DNA from: JACCVG01 sp963790245
Lineage (GTDB): Bacteria; Actinomycetota; Thermoleophilia; Solirubrobacterales; Thermoleophilaceae
Length of the DNA: 64,000 nucleotides
NCBI GenBank assembly: GCA_963790245.1
Contig: CAWBNP010000002.1
Span: 1,984,001-2,048,000 of the forward strand
Direction of reading: 5' to 3'
Within the stretch, counting starts at the first letter, position 1; the number at the start of each line of letters is the position of its first letter. Below the pieces are notes generated by a model. It was not told the origin of the DNA and did not search any database. It saw nothing but the letters and a program-made list of their open reading frames with translations. Both the position numbers and the translations under genes were made by a program. Shown piece after piece: positions 17,568-25,455 of the stretch.

Positions 17568-18842
17568 TCACTTTTCGAGGATCGCGACGACGCCCTGGCC
17601 GCCCGCCGCGCAAACGCTGATCACGCCACGGCCGCCGCCGCGCTCGGCGAGCGCCTTGGCGAGGCTCGCGACGATTCGCCCGCCGGTCGCGGCGAACGGA
17701 TGGCCGGCGGCCAGCGAGCCGCCGTTGACGTTGAGCTTGTCGCGGTCGACCGCTCCGAGCGGTGCATCGAGGCCGAGCCGTTCCTTGCAGAAAACCGGGT
17801 CCTCCCAGGCCTTGAGCGTCGAGAGCACCTGCGATGCGAATGCCTCGTGGATCTCGTAGAGGTCGAACTCGCCGAGGCCGATCCCGCTGCGCTCGAGCAT
17901 CCGCGGCATCGCGTAGGCGGGCGCCATCAGCAGACCCTCCTCACCGCCGACGTAGTCGACCGCCGCCGTCTCCCCGGTGCTGAAGTAGGCCAGCACCGGC
18001 AGCCCATGGCGCTCGGCCCAGCTCTCGCTCGCGAGCAGCACGACCGCGGCGCCGTCGCTCAGCGGTGTCGAGTTCCCCGCGGTCATCGTTCCGTCCTCGC
18101 CGCCGAAGACCGGCTTCAGACGGGCGAGCTTCTCGACCGAGGTGTCGGGTCGCAGGTTCTGGTCGCGCTCGAGGCCGAGGTAGGGGGTGACGAGGTCGTC
18201 GTTGAAGCCGCGTTCGTAGGCCGCGGCGAGGTTGCGATGACTGCGCTCGGTCAGCTCGTCCTGCTCGGCGCGCGCGACTCCCCAGTGGGCCGCGGTCCGC
18301 GCCTGGTGCTCGCCCATCGAGAGACCGGTGCGCGGCTCCTCGTTGCGCGGGATCGCGGGCACGATCTGGGTCGGCCGAATACCGGCCAGCGCGCGCACGC
18401 GTGCGCCGGTCGACTTGGCGGCGTTGGCGCGCAGCAGGATCTGGCGCAGGTCCTCGTTGAGCGCGATCGGCGCATCGGAGGTCGTGTCGACACCGCCGGC
18501 GATCCCCGAATCGATCTGCCCGAGGGCGATCTTGTTGGCGACGAGCAGCACGGCCTCGAGGCCGGTCCCGCACGCCTGCTGGACGTCGTAGGCCGGCGTC
18601 TCGGGAGCCAGGCGGCTACCGAGCACGGCCTCGCGGGCGAGATTGAAGTCGCGGCTGTGCTTGAGGACCGCACCCGCCGCCACCTCCCCGAGCCGCTCGC
18701 CCTCGATGCCGTGCCGCGCTACGAGGCCGTCGATCGCGGTCGTGAGCATGTCCTGGTTGGTGGCCTTGGCGTACGCGCTGTTGGAACGGGCGAACGGGAT
18801 CCTGTTGCCGCCGATGATCGCGACACGCTGGGTCTGGGTCAT
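17568..18842 (-). CDS. Acetyl-CoA acetyltransferase (thiolase, FadA2-like)
   Basis: Cleaves 3-ketoacyl-CoA with CoA, or condenses acetyl units. The 424 residues start MTQTQRVAIIGGNRIPFARS and contain the nucleophile Cys91 in QQACGTGLEAV, the family loop GNSTPLSDGAAVV, the catalytic His motifs YEIHEAFASQVL and GGSLAAGHPFAATGGR, and the second Cys in SVCAAGGQG. The ATG at 18842 overlaps the stop of tetR (ATGA), so repressor and thiolase are translated together. Thiolases of the FadA2 class share the operon with FabG4 and HtdX in mycobacteria, as here. Confidence 0.93.
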   Translation of the reverse strand: MTQTQRVAIIGGNRIPFARSNSAYAKATNQDMLTTAIDGLVARHGIEGERLGEVAAGAVLKHSRDFNLAREAVLGSRLAPETPAYDVQQACGTGLEAVLLVANKIALGQIDSGIAGGVDTTSDAPIALNEDLRQILLRANAAKSTGARVRALAGIRPTQIVPAIPRNEEPRTGLSMGEHQARTAAHWGVARAEQDELTERSHRNLAAAYERGFNDDLVTPYLGLERDQNLRPDTSVEKLARLKPVFGGEDGTMTAGNSTPLSDGAAVVLLASESWAERHGLPVLAYFSTGETAAVDYVGGEEGLLMAPAYAMPRMLERSGIGLGEFDLYEIHEAFASQVLSTLKAWEDPVFCKERLGLDAPLGAVDRDKLNVNGGSLAAGHPFAATGGRIVASLAKALAERGGGRGVISVCAAGGQGVVAILEK

Positions 18843-19504
18843 GAGTTCGGTCTCCTGGTCTTCATGCGGGATGGAGGTTGTGGCAGGCCGGCCAGGGCGC
18901 GCCGCCCCAGTCCGGGCTCGACGGCATCGATGTAGAGGTCTGCGACCTCGGTCGCGCTCAGCGTGTCGGTCCGCAGCCACCAGCGGACGATCGACTCGAC
19001 GCCGCCGAGCAGCGCGTGGGCGACAGCCTCGGCCTCGACGTGGTCGGCGCGACTGCGCGCAGGGCTCAGGTCGAGCACGGCTTTGGCGACCAGCGCGAGC
19101 AGCTCGTCCCGGTAGGAGCTCACCTCGGAGGCGATCTCGCCGCCGCGCGGGAGAGTCTCGTCGTAGAGGACCTGCCAGGAGCCGCGATCGCCCTCGACGA
19201 ACTCGAGGAACGAGCGCAGCCCGGCCTTGAGGCCGTCGCCCGGGTTGGCCGCCCCTTCGAGCGCGCGCCCGAAGGTCTCGACCAGCGCTTCCCCGGTCCG
19301 GCCGAGGCAGGACAGGTAGAGCCGCTCCTTGTTGCCGAAGTAGTTGTAGAGCAGCGGCTTGGTAACTCCGGCCGCCGCTGCGACGCCATCCATCGTGACC
19401 GCCGAGTAGCCCTCGCGGGCGAACTGGGCGTGGGCGAGGTCGAGGATCTGCTGCTCGCGCTCGAGCCGCGGTAGGCGGCGGGGAAGGGTGCCTGAGGGCG
19501 CCAT
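18839..19504 (-). CDS. TetR-family regulator of the fad operon
   Basis: A 221-residue repressor, first gene of the six-gene operon 19504-12730. The helix-turn-helix domain is QILDLAHAQFAREGYSAVTMDGVAAAAGVTKPLLYNYFGNKERL (visible as AGVTKPLLYNYFGNKERLY), followed by a helical ligand-binding domain. Autoregulation is strongly suggested: a 26-bp palindrome lies at 19518-19543, directly upstream of and touching the -10 at 19513-19518. The ATG at 19504 stands 8 nt after that -10, so the transcript may be leaderless. The likely inducer is an acyl-CoA, judged by the genes it precedes; this is inference. It could also control the divergent MCE operon, whose first gene begins 115-155 bp away. Confidence 0.9.
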   Translation of the reverse strand: MAPSGTLPRRLPRLEREQQILDLAHAQFAREGYSAVTMDGVAAAAGVTKPLLYNYFGNKERLYLSCLGRTGEALVETFGRALEGAANPGDGLKAGLRSFLEFVEGDRGSWQVLYDETLPRGGEIASEVSSYRDELLALVAKAVLDLSPARSRADHVEAEAVAHALLGGVESIVRWWLRTDTLSATEVADLYIDAVEPGLGRRALAGLPQPPSRMKTRRPNS

Positions 19505-19512
19505 GAAACTGA

Positions 19513-19518
19513 ACGTTA
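19513..19518 (-). promoter_or_regulatory. -10 element of the tetR-fad operon
   Basis: On the minus strand TAACGT is followed by 8 nt and the ATG at 19504. The palindromic operator begins at the same position, so bound repressor would cover the promoter. Confidence 0.55.
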
Positions 19519-19543
19519 CTCACATATAAATTTCTATGTGGGT
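19518..19543. promoter_or_regulatory. Palindromic TetR operator between fad and MCE operons
   Basis: ACTCACATA-TAAATTTC-TATGTGGGT: 9-bp arms with one mismatch around an 8-bp AT-rich centre. The stretch is a strikingly AT-rich island in a GC-rich genome. Position over the tetR promoter indicates autoregulation; the divergent MCE operon may be co-controlled. Confidence 0.7.
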
Positions 19544-19628
19544 CAGGAGCGCGGGACGGGAGGCTGTCAGGCGGCGCCCGGCGTTGGACCGGTGAAGTAC
19601 GCTTCGTCCTCCTTTGGGAGGAGAGGTG

Positions 19629-19661
19629 ATGGTTATCCGACGGCCGGCCGGCCGGCTGTGA
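19629..19661 (+). CDS. Possible 10-residue leader peptide before the MCE operon
   Basis: ATG at 19629 follows the strongest Shine-Dalgarno of the area (GGGAGGAGAGG at 19616-19626). The ORF MVIRRPAGRL ends with a TGA that overlaps the GTG start of the first permease gene (GTGA). It may couple translation into yrbE. The CGGCCGGCCGGCCGG run inside it is prone to sequence error, so the alternative is that the permease really starts at 19629. Confidence 0.35.
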   Translation: MVIRRPAGRL

Positions 19662-20500
19662 GCATCGTGGAGGAGGTTCGTCTGGCGCCCGGCGCGGCGC
19701 CGGAGCGTTCGCGCTGGCTTGATCTCCCGCCCTTGATCTGGATCATCCGAATGGGGGGGATGATGGCGCTCGCGATCCGGGCGACGATCGAATTCGTCAC
19801 GCCCGGCCTCTCTTGGCGGCGTGAGCTGATCCTCCAGATGATCTTCATCTTCAAGGTCGCGCTCGTGCCCGTCCTGCTGGTCAATTTCGCGACCGGTATC
19901 ACGGTCGGGGTCCAAGTCAGCTCGATCGTCTCCGCGCTCGGCGCGATCGATCGCGCTGGCGGGGCGGTCCCGGTCGCCTTTCTGCGCGAGCTCGGAGCCT
20001 TCCTGACCGCGGCGATCGTCGCGGGCTCGGTCGGTGCGACGATCACATCCGAGCTCGGCGCCCGCAAGATCCGCGACGAGCTCTCGGCGCTCGAGGTACT
20101 CGGCGTCAACCCGGTACGCGCGATGGTCGTCCCGAGGATCGTTGCGCTCGTCCTGCTGATGCCGATCATCAACATGGTCGCGCTGCTCGCGGGAACGGCC
20201 GGTTCGCTGATCGCCGCGACGGTCCTCTACACGGGCACCCCGCAGGCCTTCTTCGACCAGTTCCTGGCGAACACCAACTTCATCGATCTCTGGGCGAGCC
20301 AGGCGAAAATCCTGATCTTCGGCCTGCTGATCGGAGTGATTGCCTGTTACAAGGGACTCAACGCGAGCGGGGGAGCGGAGGGCGTGGGCCGCGCCGTCAA
20401 CGAGTCGGTTGTCGCTTCCCTGATAGCGGTCGTCGGGGTGACGATCGTCTACACCCAGCTGTTGCTCGCCCTCTACCCCGATATCTCGGCGCTCCGATGA
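19658..20500 (+). CDS. MCE-system ABC permease, YrbE/MlaE family (first)
   Basis: Inner-membrane permease of an MCE lipid-import system. The 280 residues contain the MlaE/YrbE domain: FKVALVPVLLVNFATGITVGVQV, GSVGATITSELGARKIRDELSAL (the cytoplasmic coupling region, visible as ITSELGARKIRDELSALEVLG), NPVRAMVVPRIVALVLLMPI and a C-terminal ESVVASLIAVVGVTIVYTQ. About six membrane segments. The start at GTG 19658 is coupled to a short upstream ORF; ATG 19629 is the alternative if a base is missing. With the second permease it would form the membrane pair; the ATPase (MceG-like) is not encoded in this window. Confidence 0.9.
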   Translation: MSIVEEVRLAPGAAPERSRWLDLPPLIWIIRMGGMMALAIRATIEFVTPGLSWRRELILQMIFIFKVALVPVLLVNFATGITVGVQVSSIVSALGAIDRAGGAVPVAFLRELGAFLTAAIVAGSVGATITSELGARKIRDELSALEVLGVNPVRAMVVPRIVALVLLMPIINMVALLAGTAGSLIAATVLYTGTPQAFFDQFLANTNFIDLWASQAKILIFGLLIGVIACYKGLNASGGAEGVGRAVNESVVASLIAVVGVTIVYTQLLLALYPDISALR

Positions 20501-20534
20501 GGACGCCTCGATGAGACCCCGCCGGGTCCTCATC
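20496..20534 (+). promoter_or_regulatory. Intercistronic stem-loop between the two permease genes
   Basis: GATGAGGAC (20496-20504) pairs perfectly with GTCCTCATC (20526-20534) around a 21-nt loop that can itself fold. It begins at the stop codon of the first permease and fills most of the 66-bp gap, so it may tune mRNA stability or expression ratio. No T-tract. Confidence 0.35.
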
Positions 20535-20566
20535 CACGGACGTTCGACTCTGAAGAGCGCAGCTCG

Positions 20567-21412
20567 ATGAGCATCAAGGAGCCGTGGACGTCGAGCTTCC
20601 GGGAACAGCTCTCCCAGCAGCCGCCCCCTGCCGAGGAGGCGCCTGCCCCGGGCGTCTTCACCCGGCTTGGCGATTTCGTGGACTTCTCGATGCAGGCGAT
20701 TCGCGGTATGCGGCGGATCGGCCCGTTCGCCGCCGAGACGGTCCGCCAGGCCGCGATCATCGCTGCCGGCAGCGCGCTCGTGATCATGCTGCTGACCTTC
20801 CTGGCGGGTAACGCATGCGGTCTGGAATCGAGCGCGATCACCCGCCAACTCGGCGCCGACCCCGCAGGCCCCTTCTTCGCGTCGTTCTGCACGACGCGCG
20901 AGATCGTGCCGATCATCTTCGGCTACATCCTCGCCGCCAAGGTCGGCTGCGGCCTGGTCGCCGAGCTCGGTTCGATGCAGGTCTCAGAGGAGGTCGATGC
21001 GCTCGACACGATGGCCGTCAGCTCGATCGTCTACCTGGTCTCGACCCGGCTCGTCGCCTGCCTGTTCGTCCTGCCCGTCATGTACTTCCTCGCGCTCGCG
21101 ACCGGATATGTCGGCGCTTGGTACGGCTCCTTGATTCGCTTCGGGGATGTATCCCAGGGGCTCTGGGAGTTCGGCTTCTACACGGCGCTGCCGCCGATCG
21201 ATCTCTTCTACTCGGTGACGAAGGGGTTCGTGATCGCGTTCGCCGTGTTGCTGATCGCGCTCTACTACGGCTACCGCGTCCGCGGCGGGCCGGTCGAGGT
21301 CGGCAACGCGACGGCGCGCTCGATGCTCGTCAGCATGGCCGTCGTAACCGTCCTCAACATGATCGGAACGGTCGTGTTCTGGGGTTTCGATCCGGGGCTC
21401 CCGATTGCCTGA
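20567..21412 (+). CDS. MCE-system ABC permease, YrbE/MlaE family (second)
   Basis: A 281-residue partner of the preceding permease. After a 45-residue Pro/Ala-rich cytosolic start (SQQPPPAEEAPAPG) come the family segments: AAIIAAGSALVIMLLTFLAGN, FCTTREIVPIIFGYILAAKVGCG, AELGSMQVSEEVDALDTMAVS (coupling region with the conserved EEVDAL) and STRLVACLFVLPVMYFLALA. It ends in ARSMLVSMAVVTVLNMIGTVV. The downstream MCE gene starts with TTG 8 bp before this stop. In characterised systems the two YrbE proteins dimerise and receive lipid from the MCE tunnel. Confidence 0.9.
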   Translation: MSIKEPWTSSFREQLSQQPPPAEEAPAPGVFTRLGDFVDFSMQAIRGMRRIGPFAAETVRQAAIIAAGSALVIMLLTFLAGNACGLESSAITRQLGADPAGPFFASFCTTREIVPIIFGYILAAKVGCGLVAELGSMQVSEEVDALDTMAVSSIVYLVSTRLVACLFVLPVMYFLALATGYVGAWYGSLIRFGDVSQGLWEFGFYTALPPIDLFYSVTKGFVIAFAVLLIALYYGYRVRGGPVEVGNATARSMLVSMAVVTVLNMIGTVVFWGFDPGLPIA

Positions 21413-22733
21413 GCGGCTGCGCAGGCTGCCGACATCGGTGCTCCTGGCGCTCGCCGGGGGTGCGCTGCTGCTCGTCGTGCTGGTACTGCTGATCGCGCGT
21501 GGAGCGGACGGGCGCTACGAGGTCACTGCAGTGTTCGACCAGGCCTTCGGCCTCGTGCGCGGCGGCGAGGTCAAGGCTGCCGGCACGCCGGTCGGGACAA
21601 TTCAGGAGATCGCCCTCGGCGCCGATGGCCTACCCCGTGTCCGGATGGCGATCGACGACGATTACCAGCTACGGCGGGGAGCGACCGCCGAGCTGAGACT
21701 GTTCTCGCTCGTCGGGCAGCTCAACCGCTACGTCGCTCTCGAGCAGGGTGAGGGCCCGGCGCTCGCGAGCGGCGCGACGATCGCGGCGCGCCAGACAGAG
21801 CAGCCGGTCGAGTTCGACGAGCTGCTCGAGACGTTGCCTCCCGCCACGCGCAAGGACATCGGTCAGATTCTCGGGCGCCTCGAACATGGTGTCCGCGGGC
21901 AGGGCCCGAACCTCGATGCGACTCTGCGTGAGAGCGCGACCTCGCTGGCACAGACGGCCCTGCTGTTCGACGATGTCGCCGCCGACGGCGATGCGCTACG
22001 CACGCTCGTGATCGACGGCCGGAAGGTCGTCGAAGCGCTAGCAGCCGATCCGAACGAGCTCGGCGGCGTCGTGGACCGGCTCGCACCCGTCCTGCGGACG
22101 ACCGCTGCCCGGCAGGTGGATCTGAGCGCTGGCCTCCGACAGCTTCCGACGGCCCTCGGCTCGATGCGCAGCGCGATCAGCAAGCTCGACTCCGAGATCG
22201 GCGACCTGCGCGACCTGACCGACTCGGCGCGACCGGCCATCGCCCAGCTCGTTCCGACCAGCCGCCGGCTGCGGCCTGCGCTCGAGCGCGCGCGCCCGGT
22301 CCTCGAGCAGGCGCGCGGGCTGGCGCGTGACGCGCCCGCCCAGCTGCGAAGCCTGCAGCCGCTGATCGACGGTCTGATCCCGACCGCGCGCCGGCTCGAC
22401 CCGACGCTCGATCGGCTCAACCCGGTGCTCGACCAGCTGCGGGTCCGGGGCCCGGAAGTCGCAAACTTCCTGACCCTCGCAACCGATACCGCCGCCAACT
22501 TCGACGGCGTCGGTCACGCAGTCCGGGTCGCGGGGTTGCTCGGCGAGGTCCAGCCGCGACCGCTGACCGACGCCGACAGCCTCCGCTTCGGCTGTCACGT
22601 CCGGCCGTTCGACCGGCTTCCCGGCGTGCACGAGGGGCAGCCATGGAGGGACTACGAAAAGAGCTTCGTCGGCGGCGGCAAGAGGTTTGAGGACTTCGAC
22701 TTCAAGGCGACGCCCGAAGGAGATGACTGCTGA
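21405..22733 (+). CDS. MCE family protein 1 (MceA-like position)
   Basis: A 442-residue substrate-binding component of the MCE lipid importer. One N-terminal membrane anchor (SVLLALAGGALLLVVLVLLIA), then the MCE domain (about residues 38-115: YEVTAVFDQAFGLVRGGEVKAAGTPVG, seen as GEVKAAGTPVGTI; LFSLVGQLNRYVALEQGEG), then a long helical region with repeated P-x-L-x-x-A/L units (RLRPALERARPVLEQARGLA, RLDPTLDRLNPVLDQL) that forms the tunnel needle in known MCE complexes. The C-terminus (FGCHVRPFDRLPG) is a small Cys-containing tail. TTG start at 21405 is the only in-frame start at the overlap. Stop and next ATG overlap. Confidence 0.9.
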   Translation: MPERLRRLPTSVLLALAGGALLLVVLVLLIARGADGRYEVTAVFDQAFGLVRGGEVKAAGTPVGTIQEIALGADGLPRVRMAIDDDYQLRRGATAELRLFSLVGQLNRYVALEQGEGPALASGATIAARQTEQPVEFDELLETLPPATRKDIGQILGRLEHGVRGQGPNLDATLRESATSLAQTALLFDDVAADGDALRTLVIDGRKVVEALAADPNELGGVVDRLAPVLRTTAARQVDLSAGLRQLPTALGSMRSAISKLDSEIGDLRDLTDSARPAIAQLVPTSRRLRPALERARPVLEQARGLARDAPAQLRSLQPLIDGLIPTARRLDPTLDRLNPVLDQLRVRGPEVANFLTLATDTAANFDGVGHAVRVAGLLGEVQPRPLTDADSLRFGCHVRPFDRLPGVHEGQPWRDYEKSFVGGGKRFEDFDFKATPEGDDC

Positions 22734-24169
22734 TGAGCAGTGCCGTCGCCAAGCTCGCGGCATTCAGCTTCGCCGGCCTGCTGCTCGTCGGAGTCGTGCT
22801 GCTGATCGCGACCTCCCGGGGCGCCGCGGGGTCCGAGTTCGAGGCTGAGTTCGAGGACGCCTTCGGCATCCTCGAAGGGCTCGACGTGCGGATCGGCGCA
22901 GCTCCGGCCGGCACCGTCAACAAGGTCGAGCTGACCGACCGGGGCACCTCGCTGGTGACGATGACGCTGCTCGACGGGATCGAGCCGCCACGGGCCGACG
23001 CGACGCTGTCGGTCCGCCAGCAGGACCTGCTCGGCGACACCTACGTCTCGCTGTCGCCGGGCGAGGCGGACGAGCCGCTCGCGGGTCCGATCCCGCCTTC
23101 GCGAGCCGTGGCGGCACCGCGGCTCGACGCGATCCTGTCGACCTTCCGCAAGCCGGTCCGCGAGGCGCTCAGCCTGCTGATCATCGAGAGCGGGATCGCG
23201 CTCGACCGTCGCGGCGAGGACTTCAACCAGGCGCTCGTCCACCTCCGGCCGGCGCTCGCGGCTACGACCGACCTGATGGCCGAGCTGAATGCCTCCAACG
23301 ATGGCCTGCGCTCGCTCGTCACTGACGCCGAGCGGGTCAGCACCCAGGCGGCGAGGCGCTCGAGCGACATCGGTCCGACGGTTGACTCGCTCGCGGAGCT
23401 GCTGCGCGAGACGAGCGCTCGCGCGCCGGCGCTCGCGCGCGGCGTCGAGGTGTTGCCCGAGACGCTGGCCGAGACCCGCGCGACGCTCCAGAGGCTCGCT
23501 CGCGTGACCGATTCCGCGCGCCCTGCAGTGGTCGCCCTGCGCGAGGTGGCGCCCCGGCTCGAGACGACCGGCGAGCTTGCGCTGCCGTTCGTCGAAGACG
23601 TCCGATCGGTGGCAGACGACCTCGATCCGACCCTCGATCTCGCCGCACGCGCTCTGGCGGCCGGCGAGCCGACCCTCGAGGAGCTCGCCGATGCAGCGCC
23701 GCTCGTCGAGCGCGTCGCCGGGCCGCTCGACAAGGTTGTCGACGGCCTGCGGCCGGCAGCCGCCGATGTCGTTGACACGTTTTTCGGGGCCGAGACCTAC
23801 GGGCGGCGCAACGACGAGGTCGGAATCGGTGCCGCAGCGGTCGAGAAGTCGGTCACGCCGGGCGTCGATCCGGCCCGGAGGATGCTCCGCACCGCGCCCG
23901 TCGTGACCTGCGAGAGCTTCGGCCGTCCGATCGAGCCGGGCTGCCTGACCGACGCTCTCGACGACGTTGGCGGAACCGGGATCGACCTGAAGAAGCGCAG
24001 CGATGATCGCGACCGTGGCGACGACGAGGCGGAAAGACGCTCCGAGCGGCGCCCCTCAACGACTCCTTCCCCGAAGCGACCGCCGTCGGACGCCGGCCGG
24101 ACCAGTGCATCGCCCTCCGCTCCCGGAGGTCCGCTCGACGGCCTCCTCGACTTCTTGCTCGGGTCATGA
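22733..24169 (+). CDS. MCE family protein 2
   Basis: A 478-residue MCE protein. N-terminal membrane helix (AAFSFAGLLLVGVVLLIATS), MCE domain (FEAEFEDAFGILEGLDVRIGAAPAG, in part) and a long helical part with regular heptad-like and P-x-L repeats (TLAETRATLQRLARVTDSARP, DDLDPTLDLAARALAAGEPTL). The C-terminal 80 residues are Ser/Pro/Arg/Asp-rich and probably disordered, ending with a hydrophobic PLDGLLDFLLGS. No lipobox is visible. ATG overlaps the preceding stop (TGATGA). Confidence 0.9.
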   Translation: MSSAVAKLAAFSFAGLLLVGVVLLIATSRGAAGSEFEAEFEDAFGILEGLDVRIGAAPAGTVNKVELTDRGTSLVTMTLLDGIEPPRADATLSVRQQDLLGDTYVSLSPGEADEPLAGPIPPSRAVAAPRLDAILSTFRKPVREALSLLIIESGIALDRRGEDFNQALVHLRPALAATTDLMAELNASNDGLRSLVTDAERVSTQAARRSSDIGPTVDSLAELLRETSARAPALARGVEVLPETLAETRATLQRLARVTDSARPAVVALREVAPRLETTGELALPFVEDVRSVADDLDPTLDLAARALAAGEPTLEELADAAPLVERVAGPLDKVVDGLRPAAADVVDTFFGAETYGRRNDEVGIGAAAVEKSVTPGVDPARRMLRTAPVVTCESFGRPIEPGCLTDALDDVGGTGIDLKKRSDDRDRGDDEAERRSERRPSTTPSPKRPPSDAGRTSASPSAPGGPLDGLLDFLLGS

Positions 24170-25455
24170 GGGCGGGACGGCTCACGACATCGGTACGGCG
24201 CCGAGGCGCGGGCCTCGAACGCCACACGTTGGGCCTCGGGCTGCTGCTGGTCGTGGTGGGGGTCTTTTTCAGCTACGTCTCGATCGCGGCCGTCAACGGC
24301 GTGCCTTTCCAGGACGGCTATCGGATCAAGGCGGTCCTGCCAACCGAGACACCGGCCCTGAAGCCGGGCGATGCGATCCGGATCGCGGGCGAGCGGGTCG
24401 GATCGGTCAAGACGGTCGAGCAGACCCCTGAGGGCGCAATCGCGATGTTCGAGCTGGCTCCCGACGACGCACCGATCGGTAAGGACGCCCAGCTGTTCGT
24501 GCGCTTGCGTTCGGCTTCATACCTCTACTACGTCGACCTCGACCCCGGCGATCCATCAGACCCGTTGCCGGAGGGTGGGACGATCCCGGTTGAGCGCGTC
24601 GACTTCGGAACCGATCCGCTTGAGATCGCGCGCGCGTTCGAGAAGGATACCCAGCGGGCGTTCGGCGACGACGTCACGGCCTTCGGCTTCGGCCTCGCCG
24701 ATCGCGGCGAGGACCTCAACCGACTCACCGGCGACCTCGAGCCGGCCGCACGGGAGGGCACGCCCCTGCTCGAGGCGGCGGTGCCGCGCGGAGGCGAGCC
24801 GGGCGACTTCGTGCGCGGCGCCCAGCGGACCTTCTCGGGTCTGGCCGGCAACCGGCCCGACGACGTCGAGGGGCTGATCGCTGGCGCTCGCCAGACGTTC
24901 GGTGTGTTTGGCCGTCGGAGCGCCGAGATCGGTCAGACGATCGAATTGGTCCCACCGCTTTCGGACGAGCTTCGCTCGACGCTGCCGGTGACCGATCCGC
25001 TCCTCGAAGACGCCGACCGCCTCGCCGCAGACCTCACGCCGACGCTGCGGGATGTCGACCGGCTGCTCCCGGACCTCAACGGACTGTTGCGCGAGGGCAA
25101 TCTGTTCCGCTCGGAGGCCGACCGGCTCACCGCGGTGCTCGATCCGGCGCTGAAGCTCGCCGAGCCCGTTTTCCGCAAGCTCTATCCGGGCGCGGCCTCG
25201 CTCGAGCCGGCGCTCAAGCCGCTGCCCTCGACGCTGTCCTACGTCGCTCCCTACGACAAGGAGCTCGCCGCCTTCGGTGCCGGCGGCGTTGCCGTCACCC
25301 GGGACCGCCCCGAGATGGGCTCCGCGCCAGGGCAGCCCGCGGTCCGGTTCGCGCCGATCTTCTCCTGTGCAACCGACCGGGCCGTCTACGACAAGCCCGG
25401 CGAGACGTTCAAGAACCGATCAGAAAAGCGACCTTCCCAGTGCCTGGGCGAATGA
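24166..25455 (+). CDS. MCE family protein 3
   Basis: A 429-residue MCE protein. The membrane helix (LGLGLLLVVVGVFFSYVSIAA) follows a basic cytosolic start; the MCE domain reads GYRIKAVLPTETPALKPGDAIRIAG (in part) with GSVKTVEQTPEG and SASYLYYVDLDPGDPSDPLPEGG. The helical region has PLLEDADRLAADLTPTLRDVDRLLPDL-type repeats (shown in part as ADLTPTLRDVDRLL). Three Cys near the C-terminus (FSCATDRA and SQCLGE) may bond outside the cell. ATGA overlaps at both ends. Confidence 0.9.
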   Translation: MRAGRLTTSVRRRGAGLERHTLGLGLLLVVVGVFFSYVSIAAVNGVPFQDGYRIKAVLPTETPALKPGDAIRIAGERVGSVKTVEQTPEGAIAMFELAPDDAPIGKDAQLFVRLRSASYLYYVDLDPGDPSDPLPEGGTIPVERVDFGTDPLEIARAFEKDTQRAFGDDVTAFGFGLADRGEDLNRLTGDLEPAAREGTPLLEAAVPRGGEPGDFVRGAQRTFSGLAGNRPDDVEGLIAGARQTFGVFGRRSAEIGQTIELVPPLSDELRSTLPVTDPLLEDADRLAADLTPTLRDVDRLLPDLNGLLREGNLFRSEADRLTAVLDPALKLAEPVFRKLYPGAASLEPALKPLPSTLSYVAPYDKELAAFGAGGVAVTRDRPEMGSAPGQPAVRFAPIFSCATDRAVYDKPGETFKNRSEKRPSQCLGE

